Origin: Candidatus Desantisiibacteriota bacterium | GTDB lineage: Bacteria; JACRDZ01 | Direction of reading: 5' to 3' | Assembly (NCBI GenBank): GCA_016209155.1 | Contig: JACQWU010000031.1 | Coordinates: forward strand, 1-5,137 | Length of the DNA stretch: 5,137 nt | Position numbers and translations under genes: made by a program | Shown here: in pieces, positions 1 through 5,137 of the stretch | Layout: each line of letters begins with the position of its first letter | Numbering within the stretch: the first letter of the stretch is position 1 | Notes under the pieces: generated by a model | The model's database searches: none | Told to the model about the DNA's origin: nothing | What the model saw: the letters and a program-made list of their open reading frames with translations, nothing else

Positions 1-197
1 ACATGATTGGTATTAAAACTTTTAATGAATTCCTCATATGTGCCGGAAAAATCATGCGCTTTTATTGTTTGCGGATTTATTCCATATTTACAAAGAAATA
101 AAATTATATTCATACATTCAGAACTTGAAAGTCCTACAATATGAATTTTTTTATTTTGTAAATCATCAATTAAATACTTAATTTTTTCCTGTAGCAA
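1..197 (-). CDS. Putative Mur ligase (MurD-like), N-terminal fragment, TTG start
   Basis: The frame opens at TTG 197, right after an in-frame TAG, with AAGGAG five bases upstream, and runs off the left edge (65 codons plus two bases). It overlaps the peptidase gene by 20 bases. The protein begins MLQEKIKYLIDDLQNKK, then IHIVGLSSSECMNIILFLCK, YGINPQTIKAHDF and EEFIKSFNTNH. A short strand, a Gly-containing loop, a helix, and a strand ending HDF form a Rossmann-like nucleotide-binding unit. This is arranged like the N-terminal UDP-binding domain of Mur ligases such as MurD (strand-GxxxSG-helix-RFL...G-strand-D). MurD adds D-glutamate to UDP-MurNAc-L-Ala in the cytoplasm. The family call depends on the missing central ATP-binding domain, so it is tentative; another Rossmann-fold enzyme remains possible. 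Placement next to a peptidoglycan peptidase supports a cell-wall role. Confidence 0.55.
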   Translation of the reverse strand, partial: MLQEKIKYLIDDLQNKKIHIVGLSSSECMNIILFLCKYGINPQTIKAHDFSGTYEEFIKSFNTNH

Positions 198-1095
198 CTA
201 TTCTCCTTGCACCTGCCGGTATATATTTAACATAAAATTCATTTAAAGATACGCAAACAACTTTTTTATCATAAAGACCGGCATGAATCACAAATAGTTC
301 AGGGCTATTTTTTTTAGATTTATATATTAATCCGACATGAAATATATTTTTTCCTTTTGCTCGTGCAAAAATAAGATCTCCCGGTTTAATCTCTTTTATA
401 GGAATACGTATTCCGGTTTTAAATTGATCAAGCGCATGTTTTGGTAAAATTAATTTAAAAGCTTTTTTAAAAATGATTTGCATCAAACCTGAACAATCGA
501 CTCCATTTATAGATTTACCGCCAAGCAGATATGGAGTCATTAAATATTCCATGGCTGATTTAAACAATGGATCTAAGGAGGGGACATCCATTACTTCATT
601 CTTACGGGCACAGGTTATTTTCCCCCAATAATTTTTTGGAGGCAAAAATTTTATTTTATCATTATATATCCAGCCGAGCGTTGAATCTTCAAGTTGGATC
701 AGGGATTCGTTTTCATCAGCATATAAAATCTTGAACGCATTATCATCTTCGGTTATCTGCGTTGAAATTTTTTTACTTGTTTTATCTTTGCGTACATCAA
801 GTGTTTCTATTGTTTTTCCCCAGCCGCGGATATTTTTATAATCAGGGGAAGAAATAACCTTGAGATTATTAACTACTTTATAATTCTCACTTAAGAGCTT
901 TTCTATCTCATTTTTTTGTTTTTTTAATAATACTTCACCGCTTAAGATAAGATGTTCATTGATTTGATCAAACGCCGGCGAAACAGATATTAATTCTTTT
1001 GTATAATGATTTTCTTCTATCCATTTATCTAATTGAGACTTAACTTTTAAGAGCAATAAATTTCCTCTTAATTTTTTCTCACCGGTATAATTCAT
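178..1095 (-). CDS. NlpC/P60 cysteine peptidase with BON-like and SH3-like regions
   Basis: A 305-residue protein whose ATG overlaps the lipoprotein stop as ATGA, implying coupled translation. The C-terminal domain (about residues 173-298) reads PYLLGGKSINGVDCSGLMQ, then LPKHALDQFKTGIRI, then IKPGDLIFA, FHVGLIY and FVIHAG. The catalytic set is Cys201, His253 and His271, the layout of NlpC/P60 (C40) gamma-D-glutamyl-diamino acid endopeptidases that cut peptidoglycan stem peptides. Residues about 100-150, ending LGWIYNDKIKFL, resemble a bacterial SH3 domain, as in YkfC-type enzymes. Residues about 12-82 (LILSGEVLLKK to YKVVNNLKVIS) look like a BON domain, a rare partner. I see no signal peptide or lipobox: the N-terminus is MNYTGEKKLRGNLLLLKVKS. 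Either it acts on cytoplasmic peptide fragments (recycling) or leaves by another route. Catalytic assignment is strong; the N-terminal domain is inferred. Confidence 0.85.
   Translation of the reverse strand: MNYTGEKKLRGNLLLLKVKSQLDKWIEENHYTKELISVSPAFDQINEHLILSGEVLLKKQKNEIEKLLSENYKVVNNLKVISSPDYKNIRGWGKTIETLDVRKDKTSKKISTQITEDDNAFKILYADENESLIQLEDSTLGWIYNDKIKFLPPKNYWGKITCARKNEVMDVPSLDPLFKSAMEYLMTPYLLGGKSINGVDCSGLMQIIFKKAFKLILPKHALDQFKTGIRIPIKEIKPGDLIFARAKGKNIFHVGLIYKSKKNSPELFVIHAGLYDKKVVCVSLNEFYVKYIPAGARRIVATGKN
203..208 (-). promoter_or_regulatory. Shine-Dalgarno for the TTG-started Mur-ligase-like gene
   Basis: On the minus strand AAGGAG is followed by AATAG and then TTG at 197. The five-base spacing and strong match decide the unusual TTG start. 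The site lies inside the 3' end of the peptidase gene, consistent with an overlapping cotranscribed pair. Confidence 0.75.
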
Positions 1096-2291
1096 TTTTC
1101 TTCTTCTTCAAAAATTTTAACGATATTTGTATTCACTATTTTATCATAATTTCCGGTATCATCAACTAAATAATCTATCAAATTATCTTTATTATCATAT
1201 AAATCTACAAAGAAATTACCTGTACCATCATGAGTTATATGAATTTTTTTATTTCCGGAAGTAAGATTAATATCTTCGATGATTTTATCTCCATGTCCTT
1301 GATAGAACAATGCATGTTTACCTGTTGTTGTAAAGCTCCACACGTGATTTGCTTCCATGGCATTTCCGGCGGCGTCTTTTACAGATGTTGTTATCGTTGC
1401 CGTATATTTAGTGCTATCGGCAAAATTAGTTGAAGGATTAAAAGTTGCGGTCGTTCCGCTATAGCCCACTGTACCAGTTATTCCGCCGCTTAAAGTAAAA
1501 GATGAAGATGTAATAGTTGAAGCATTCATTGCCTCGTCAAATGTTGCAGTAATCAGGGAATTAAGTGCAATATCCACTGCATTATCTAATGGAGTAGTCG
1601 ACGCTACTGTCGGACCTGTAGTATCAGGAGCTGTCCCTGTTGTAAAACTCCATATGTAATTTGAAGCCAGTGTATTACCCGCTGCATCTTTAACCCCTGT
1701 TGTAATAGTAGCTGTATATTTAGTATTAGCTGATAAATTAACAGATGGGGTATATGTTGCTGATGTTCCATTATATTTTATTGAACCGGTAACACTATTA
1801 TCAATTGTAAAATTTGATGTAGTAATTGTTGTAGAATCCATTGTTTCGTTAAATGTTACAGTAATCGAAGTATTAACAACTACATTTACAGCATTGTTAA
1901 TAGGTGAAGTGGATGACACCAGCGGTGCAGTTGTATCTGTTGTGAACTCTATGTCAGGCGCATCAACTTTTTCCGGTTCATAACAGCTCATTCCTGTTGT
2001 TGATTCAACTGTTACAGTTTCTGTTTTATCGGAATAACCGGTTTTTTTAGCTTTAATTGTAAATTTACCTGTTCGTATATTTTTTAGCAGATAATATCCA
2101 TCAGAATTTGTTATACTTGTTTGTTTTCCCGGAGAAATACTTATTGCAACATTGGCAAGTCCGTTTCCATTTGAATCGCGAACATATCCTTTTACATCTG
2201 TTTCTTCCGGAGAAAACGGATTTCTGCATCCGGTTATAAGCCCGAGCAGAATAATAATTAAAAAAACTTTTTTATAGAAAGGAAATTTCAT
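1092..2291 (-). CDS. Lipoprotein with regulatory-like and two Ig-like domains
   Basis: A 399-residue protein. An ATG four codons earlier (2303) is rejected because the GGAGG that serves ATG 2291 lies between them. Residues 6-20 are hydrophobic and end in the lipobox LITGC, so Cys22 should be lipidated; Arg at +2 argues against inner-membrane retention. Residues about 31-96 (VKGYVRDSNGNGLANVAISI, then SDGYYLLKNIRTGKFTIKAKK) match a carboxypeptidase-regulatory-like beta sandwich. Residues 119-218 and 223-322 are two copies of an SbsA/Big_5-type Ig-like domain. Each begins TAP or TGP, contains a KYTATITT-VKDAAGN segment and ends WSFTT. Residues about 327-395 form a small beta-rich domain around THDGTGNFFVDLYD. 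No catalytic motif is seen. The gene lies 43 bases after gspK without a terminator. It may be a secreted or surface adhesin-like protein, a T2SS substrate or an envelope partner; the sequence does not choose between these. Confidence 0.82.
   Translation of the reverse strand: MKFPFYKKVFLIIILLGLITGCRNPFSPEETDVKGYVRDSNGNGLANVAISISPGKQTSITNSDGYYLLKNIRTGKFTIKAKKTGYSDKTETVTVESTTGMSCYEPEKVDAPDIEFTTDTTAPLVSSTSPINNAVNVVVNTSITVTFNETMDSTTITTSNFTIDNSVTGSIKYNGTSATYTPSVNLSANTKYTATITTGVKDAAGNTLASNYIWSFTTGTAPDTTGPTVASTTPLDNAVDIALNSLITATFDEAMNASTITSSSFTLSGGITGTVGYSGTTATFNPSTNFADSTKYTATITTSVKDAAGNAMEANHVWSFTTTGKHALFYQGHGDKIIEDINLTSGNKKIHITHDGTGNFFVDLYDNKDNLIDYLVDDTGNYDKIVNTNIVKIFEEEEK
1326..1937 (-). repeat. 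Tandem duplication encoding two Ig-like domains
   Basis: Two copies of about 300 bases (1638-1937 and 1326-1625) lie 312 bases apart and encode the two Ig-like domains of the lipoprotein. The proteins are closest at the 3' ends, where KYTATITTGVKDAAGNTLAS matches KYTATITTSVKDAAGNAMEA and both end WSFTT. The 5' halves are more diverged. The pattern is that of an older intragenic duplication. The copies could still recombine to gain or lose domains. Confidence 0.75.
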
Positions 2292-2296
2292 TTTTA

Positions 2297-2301
2297 CCTC
2301 C
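2297..2301 (-). promoter_or_regulatory. Shine-Dalgarno of the lipoprotein gene
   Basis: GGAGG on the minus strand lies five bases (TAAAA) before ATG 2291. It is the strongest ribosome site in the window and shows that the ATG at 2303 is not the true start. Its strength suggests that the lipoprotein is translated independently of gspK. Confidence 0.8.
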
Positions 2302-2334
2302 ATTTTATGAATTTCAAATCTCAGATTATTTAAA

Positions 2335-3345
2335 TTATATTTCCTGCCAATATACCACAGAAATTTGCACTTTTGAATCTCTTCGCAGTACTGCGTATAT
2401 TTCAGTTGAAATATTATTAATTGTACCTATTGAATGTATATAAAAAAACCCCGCACTTTTAAATGCTATAGATTTAGAAATACGTCCAAGTATTTCATTG
2501 GTCATCCCTGTCACAGATTTTAATTCTTCTTTTGAATTAAATGGCTTTTCTTTTCTTTTATTAATAACAGATTCCGCTATATCTTTATTTAAATCCAGAT
2601 CCAAAGCCATAATAATTTCAGCAGGCGCTGTATTTAAATTTATTTGATGACTTCCATAAATAGTAATGAAGTCCTTTAACCCTACACGCATAACAAGGGA
2701 ATCTTCTTCGTTTTTTTTGTTTTCATTTGTTCCAAAATAAGTCTCTTCAGTAAAGCCTTTCAGCAAAAATAATTCTCTTATAGTATCAAGAGGCGCATTT
2801 TTACATATATATGGAGGTGCCATGCTCTTATAATCACTATTTTCAGCACCGCCTGATTCTTTCTGATTTTCAAAAATGGTTACTTGATCATCCTTGTCAA
2901 TCCAGTCTATCAGCGCATCAACAAATTTATAATCCTGATTATTAATTTCACATAATCGTTTTAAATTATCAACAGCAGTATTATAAACTTTTTCCTGAGC
3001 TGTCCCTGAATGAAGAACAACAGCATTGACATTAATTTTACTACTTTCATCAATAATATTCAATTTTAAATTTCCGTTTTTAAACATTACGGCTGAAATT
3101 ATTTTCGAATAATCTTTTGCCCAGTCTTCGCTAAGATCATCAATTTCAGGATCATCAGCTTTAAGTGCATATTTGGCAAACTCAATACCGGAACGTGCAA
3201 TCGCATATGTTTCGAGTTTATCTTGATAATTTTTGGCGATTTCAAGCTCAACCCGTACATTTTGCGCAAATTCAAGTATTATTACTGCAAGTATGGCGGT
3301 AACTATAAGCGTGAGAATAAGTGCTACTCCGTTTTCATCATTCAT
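2335..3345 (-). CDS. gspK: T2SS minor pseudopilin GspK
   Basis: A 336-residue protein, the largest pseudopilin as expected for GspK. ATG at 3345 follows the gspJ TAA by 2 bases; GGAG is visible only about 17 bases upstream, so coupling is likely. The leader MNDENG precedes VALILTLIVTAILAVIILEF; no Glu at +5, which is the family norm. Diagnostic segments follow: KINVNAV (about residues 103-109), FVDALIDWIDKDD (about 142-154), then GGAENSDYKSMAPPYICKNA leading into PLDTIRELFLLKGF, and INLNTAPAEIIMAL (about 235-249). A helix-hairpin-helix-like region follows (ESVINKRKEKPFNSKEELKS). GspK caps the pseudopilus tip and its inserted alpha domain limits filament extension. The family binds calcium through acidic residues in the DWIDxDD region. 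The six-residue acidic leader is unusual. Confidence 0.93.
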   Translation of the reverse strand: MNDENGVALILTLIVTAILAVIILEFAQNVRVELEIAKNYQDKLETYAIARSGIEFAKYALKADDPEIDDLSEDWAKDYSKIISAVMFKNGNLKLNIIDESSKINVNAVVLHSGTAQEKVYNTAVDNLKRLCEINNQDYKFVDALIDWIDKDDQVTIFENQKESGGAENSDYKSMAPPYICKNAPLDTIRELFLLKGFTEETYFGTNENKKNEEDSLVMRVGLKDFITIYGSHQINLNTAPAEIIMALDLDLNKDIAESVINKRKEKPFNSKEELKSVTGMTNEILGRISKSIAFKSAGFFYIHSIGTINNISTEIYAVLRRDSKVQISVVYWQEI

Positions 3346-3347
3346 CT

Positions 3348-3983
3348 TTATTTTATTATCTCCGCCAATGGGATAGATACTATTGTCGAAAATGAATATT
3401 CATTTTTATTTGTATCATCCATGAAGGTAATTGCGATTTCAACCATTTTGGGGAGTATCCCCTTGCTATTTGTGTCCCATGAATCAATCCATTCTTCCTT
3501 ATCATAATAACGGAAATTTAATCCTTTTATATTCTGCCCTAAAATTTGTTCATATCCTCCGTTTTCTATATTATCATCAACTGTCCCTGAGTAGCGGCGA
3601 ATAAGGTTTCCCGAGCTTGTATTTTCACCATATTTAATGTAATAGCCAATTTCCATTAAATCACTTTCATTAACATCGGATTTATAGGGATTTAATGTGC
3701 TTATAAAATTTAGTTGGTCACTGTCATTATTATCATTTTTCCCATCATCACCTTTAAAACGTATTAAAATATTCTGTTGGGAAAAAAAAGCTGAGCTTAT
3801 TTCCTTTTCCATCTTGTTTAATATAACACGTGATTCTTGTGATGAGTCTATTCTTGATTTACTTTTTTCAATAGCTTTGCTTGTATTGGAAAAAGTAAAA
3901 TAAATTATAAAAACAACAATCCCAACTATACTGCTTGCAACTAAAATTTCTATTAAAGTAAACCCTTTTTCATCTAAATCCAT
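3348..3983 (-). CDS. gspJ: T2SS minor pseudopilin GspJ
   Basis: A 211-residue protein. I start it at ATG 3983 because AAGGA lies five bases upstream and the leader MDLDEKG is then seven residues long. An in-frame GTG at 4019 would add 12 residues encoded by the inverted repeat upstream. Cleavage is predicted after Gly7, giving FTLIEILVASSIVGIVVFII with Glu at +5. The mature part has a helical stretch (about residues 30-65, rich in Ser/Lys/Glu) and then a beta-rich domain. That domain includes a region read as IGYYIKYGE and a final strand region, EYSFSTIVSIPLAEIIK, as in GspJ proteins of about 200 residues. GspJ joins GspI and GspK in the tip complex. The leader is acidic (two Asp, one Glu, one Lys) rather than the usual basic leader. 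The stop is 2 bases before the gspK start. Confidence 0.88.
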   Translation of the reverse strand: MDLDEKGFTLIEILVASSIVGIVVFIIYFTFSNTSKAIEKSKSRIDSSQESRVILNKMEKEISSAFFSQQNILIRFKGDDGKNDNNDSDQLNFISTLNPYKSDVNESDLMEIGYYIKYGENTSSGNLIRRYSGTVDDNIENGGYEQILGQNIKGLNFRYYDKEEWIDSWDTNSKGILPKMVEIAITFMDDTNKNEYSFSTIVSIPLAEIIK

Positions 3984-3988
3984 TTTTA

Positions 3989-3993
3989 TCCTT
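3989..3993 (-). promoter_or_regulatory. Shine-Dalgarno of gspJ
   Basis: AAGGA on the minus strand is followed by TAAAA and ATG at 3983. It favours this start over the upstream in-frame GTG at 4019, which has no comparable site and lies in the inverted repeat. Confidence 0.75.
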
Positions 3994-4008
3994 AAAAGCA
4001 AAAATTTT

Positions 4009-4075
4009 ACCACAGACACTTAAAACACTGAGTATTTTTTTATATATAATAATTCATTTTCTCAGTGCCTGTAGT
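4009..4075. repeat. Imperfect inverted repeat between gspI and gspJ
   Basis: The gap between gspI and gspJ contains CACTGAG at 4026-4032 and its exact reverse complement CTCAGTG at 4061-4067, with a 28-base AT-rich spacer. The outer ends also match in inverted orientation: ACCACAGACACT at 4009-4020 against the complement of 4064-4075, ACTACAGGCACT, agreeing at 10 of 12 positions. The left arm carries about nine extra bases (TTAAAACAC). The ends resemble the CCACAGAGGCACAGAG-type intergenic repeats that I recall from environmental genomes, from memory only. It could be a degraded dispersed palindromic element. As RNA it could form a weak hairpin inside the transcript. It is not followed by a clean U-tract on the minus strand, so I do not call it a terminator. 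Confidence 0.6.
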
Positions 4076-4090
4076 TTATTTTTTAATTCA

Positions 4091-4468
4091 TTACTTTGCT
4101 TTGTAAAAAGTAACTTTATTTGAGTTCCCATCCGGAGATGAAACTGTTAGTTCGATTTTCCGGACTCCGTCAATACCAAATTCACTCGCATTTTCTACCC
4201 ATTTATAACCCGGGTAATTTTCGAAATCTCCGGACTTTGTTCCTGTTTCAGGATAATCGCTTATTTCAATTTCACTTAATCTACTTTTGGTTAAAAAAGT
4301 CAGCTTTGTAAGTGTTGAAGACCGGTTAAGAGACATAAGATTGAATACATTAAGCTGTAAGAATACAATAAAAACAATTGCAATAATACACACTGCAATA
4401 AGAACTTCAAGCAGAGTGAAGCCTTTATTTTTTTTAAATATTTGATAAAAAAAGTGAAGATTAAAAAT
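4091..4468 (-). CDS. gspI: T2SS minor pseudopilin GspI (non-canonical start)
   Basis: The reading frame encodes KKNKG followed by FTLLEVLIAVCIIAIVFIVF, a textbook prepilin peptidase site (cleavage after Gly, Phe at +1, Glu at +5) and membrane helix. After it comes a short soluble domain with GDFENYPGYKWVENA, typical of GspI. The first ATG/GTG/TTG in frame within the open frame is GTG at 4393, inside the helix; starting there would delete the processing signal, so I reject it. Upstream, the frame is open to TAA at 4489-4487 with no standard start. Candidates are ATT at 4468 (AAGGGG nine bases before it; coordinates given here, 125 residues), ATT at 4474 (overlapping the gspH TAA), or ATA at 4441. 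The ATA would give a seven-residue leader like that of gspJ and is one base from ATG. GspI forms the tip complex with GspJ and GspK. Function is certain; the start is not. Confidence 0.85.
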   Translation of the reverse strand: MFNLHFFYQIFKKNKGFTLLEVLIAVCIIAIVFIVFLQLNVFNLMSLNRSSTLTKLTFLTKSRLSEIEISDYPETGTKSGDFENYPGYKWVENASEFGIDGVRKIELTVSSPDGNSNKVTFYKAK

Positions 4469-4469
4469 T

Positions 4470-4976
4470 TTAATAAACCCCTTTCTTTACATATTTATCA
4501 AAAATAGAAACTTTGCCTGATATGGAATTTGTAATCAGTGAAAAATTTTTATCTTTTCTGTCTGTAATATGAATAATCACGCTATCCATATAGCCCAAAT
4601 ACGTAAATCTTATTTCTCCTATCCCATTATTAACCGTAAAATTATCCGCTTGAGTGATTATATCCTTAAAAAACACACCTTCAGGAAGGAGAATTTTGCT
4701 TTTTATTTCTCTCCATTCTCCTTCCTTATATGAAAATACACTGTAAGAATTTGCATTTGTAAAATCAATTTCAATTTTATATGACGTCTTGCTTAATACT
4801 GATTGATTAAAATAGTAATTGATTTCACCTGAAAATTTACGGGCAAAACTACTGAGATTCTGAACTGCAAAAAAATCCATCCGCGGCAAAGCAATACTTG
4901 TAATAATTGCCATTATAAAAACTGTCATTAATACTTCTATTAAAGTTAATCCTTTACTATTTGTATATGTATTCAT
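4470..4976 (-). CDS. gspH: T2SS minor pseudopilin GspH
   Basis: A 168-residue protein starting with ATG 3 bases after the gspG stop (TAA TCA ATG), so translation is probably coupled; a weak GGA lies about 7 bases upstream. The leader MNTYTNSKG is followed by LTLIEVLMTVFIMAIITSIALP, a class III prepilin signal. Cleavage is predicted after Gly9, with Leu rather than Phe at +1 and Glu at +5, followed by the hydrophobic helix to about residue 31. The rest is a soluble domain rich in beta strands. It has the spaced aromatic/Gly pattern of GspH (for example LLPEGVFFKD near residue 98 and GIGEIRFTYLGYMDS near 118). Length fits the family. GspH sits near the pseudopilus tip. Identity as GspH rather than another minor pseudopilin rests on position between gspG and gspI and on length, since this subunit is poorly conserved. 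Its stop overlaps the possible start zone of gspI. Confidence 0.85.
   Translation of the reverse strand: MNTYTNSKGLTLIEVLMTVFIMAIITSIALPRMDFFAVQNLSSFARKFSGEINYYFNQSVLSKTSYKIEIDFTNANSYSVFSYKEGEWREIKSKILLPEGVFFKDIITQADNFTVNNGIGEIRFTYLGYMDSVIIHITDRKDKNFSLITNSISGKVSIFDKYVKKGVY
4478..4483 (-). promoter_or_regulatory. Possible Shine-Dalgarno of gspI
   Basis: AAGGGG on the minus strand, inside the last codons of gspH, lies 3 bases before ATT 4474 and 9 bases before ATT 4468. It is the only purine-rich ribosome-like site in front of the gspI prepilin signal. It therefore supports initiation in this area even though no ATG, GTG or TTG is available in frame. Confidence 0.45.
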
Positions 4977-4979
4977 TGA

Positions 4980-5137
4980 TTATTCCGAACTCCAGCTATT
5001 AATATCCTTAGCATCACCTTCCCCGCCTTCCTGCCCGTCTTTTCCATAACTTAAAATATCATAGTCGGGATTATTAACTCCGGGAGAAACATAAAGATAT
5101 GGGTTCCCCCATGGATCATTCGGGATTTCCTTTTTCC
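4980..5137 (-). CDS. gspG: T2SS major pseudopilin GspG, C-terminal fragment
   Basis: This is the last 51 codons of a gene whose 5' part lies beyond the right edge; it ends in TAA at 4982-4980. The translation contains DPWGNPYLYVSPG, then DILSYGKDGQEGGEG, then DINSWSSE. The DPWGxPY...DxxSxGxDGxxGGEG...DIxxW pattern is the signature of the GspG C-terminal lobe. In studied homologues the acidic loop after this motif binds calcium and stabilises the major pseudopilin. GspG is processed by the prepilin peptidase and polymerises in the inner membrane into the periplasmic pseudopilus that drives substrates through the outer-membrane secretin. The gene lies 3 bases upstream of gspH, the usual order. 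The N-terminal prepilin signal cannot be seen. A type IV pilin is unlikely because this C-terminal motif is specific to T2SS major pseudopilins. Confidence 0.93.
   Translation of the reverse strand, partial: KKEIPNDPWGNPYLYVSPGVNNPDYDILSYGKDGQEGGEGDAKDINSWSSE

Noticed and set aside
1230-1433. Plus-strand open frame inside the lipoprotein gene
   Set aside because: It is antisense to clear Ig-like and C-terminal domain coding, and its Cys-rich translation has no recognisable domain. Other short plus-strand frames at 3223-3507, 3697-3903 and 4120-4311 fail for the same reason.
4017-4019. GTG as the start of gspJ (223 residues)
   Set aside because: The added 12 residues are coded by the inverted repeat, and a good AAGGA-ATG start gives a normal seven-residue leader.
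4033-4060. Internal promoter in the AT-rich spacer
   Set aside because: TATA-like strings occur, but no matching -35 box at proper spacing could be found, and such strings are expected by chance at this base composition.
4026-4067. Rho-independent terminator between gspI and gspJ
   Set aside because: The stem is only 7 bases with a 28-base loop, and the minus strand after it has no uninterrupted T-run. Transcription has to reach gspJ and gspK.
4391-4393. GTG as the start of gspI (100-residue protein)
   Set aside because: It begins inside the hydrophobic helix and removes the KG/FTLLE processing site that is intact just upstream in the same frame.
4980-5137. Type IV pilin cluster instead of T2SS
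   Set aside because: The GspG C-terminal DPWGxPY/GGEG motif and the GspK DWIDxDD and INLNTAP segments are specific to T2SS.
1-5137. CRISPR array, tRNA or rRNA, insertion sequence or phage genes
   Set aside because: No regularly spaced short repeats, no RNA-gene-like conserved segments and no transposase or integrase coding were seen on either strand.

Overview
The window is one strand-coherent block: every supportable gene lies on the minus strand, so transcription runs from high to low coordinates. The DNA is AT-rich (roughly one third G+C by eye), with many A/T homopolymer runs and very tight gene spacing. A type II secretion (T2SS) pseudopilin cluster, a lipobox-bearing lipoprotein and peptidoglycan-type enzymes point to a didermic (Gram-negative) bacterium. 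The sequence alone does not fix the phylum; an AT-rich deltaproteobacterial-type or candidate-phylum lineage is possible but is only a guess.

Region 1 (about 3348-5137, continuing as gspK to 2335) is a canonical gspG-gspH-gspI-gspJ-gspK run. The 3' end of gspG (major pseudopilin) enters at the right edge. It is followed by gspH, gspI, gspJ and gspK, the minor pseudopilins that cap and prime the T2SS pseudopilus. Each minor pseudopilin shows an N-terminal prepilin peptidase site (G followed by F, L or V) and a hydrophobic helix. GspH, GspI and GspJ have Glu at +5, and GspK lacks it, as is normal for that subunit. Genes are 2-3 bases apart or nearly overlap, except for a 107-base gap between gspI and gspJ. 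That gap holds an imperfect inverted repeat.

Region 2 (1092-2291) encodes a lipoprotein with a carboxypeptidase-regulatory-like beta-sandwich, two tandem Ig-like (SbsA/Big_5-type) domains and a small C-terminal beta-rich domain. Region 3 (178-1095) encodes a putative NlpC/P60 cysteine peptidase with a BON-like N-terminus and an SH3-like middle. It overlaps the lipoprotein gene by ATGA. Region 4 (1-197) is the start of a TTG-initiated gene whose first 65 residues look like the N-terminal nucleotide-binding domain of a MurD-type Mur ligase. It overlaps the peptidase gene by 20 bases and has a strong Shine-Dalgarno sequence.

The layout suggests a single transcript linking the pseudopilus tip of the T2SS to an envelope lipoprotein and to peptidoglycan metabolism. 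No terminator is seen between any two genes. The most notable points are the absence of any ATG/GTG/TTG start in front of the gspI prepilin signal, the inverted repeat between gspI and gspJ, and the peptidase that lacks a visible signal peptide. I see no convincing wholly new system; this is mostly a recognisable secretion operon with an unusual downstream partner set.
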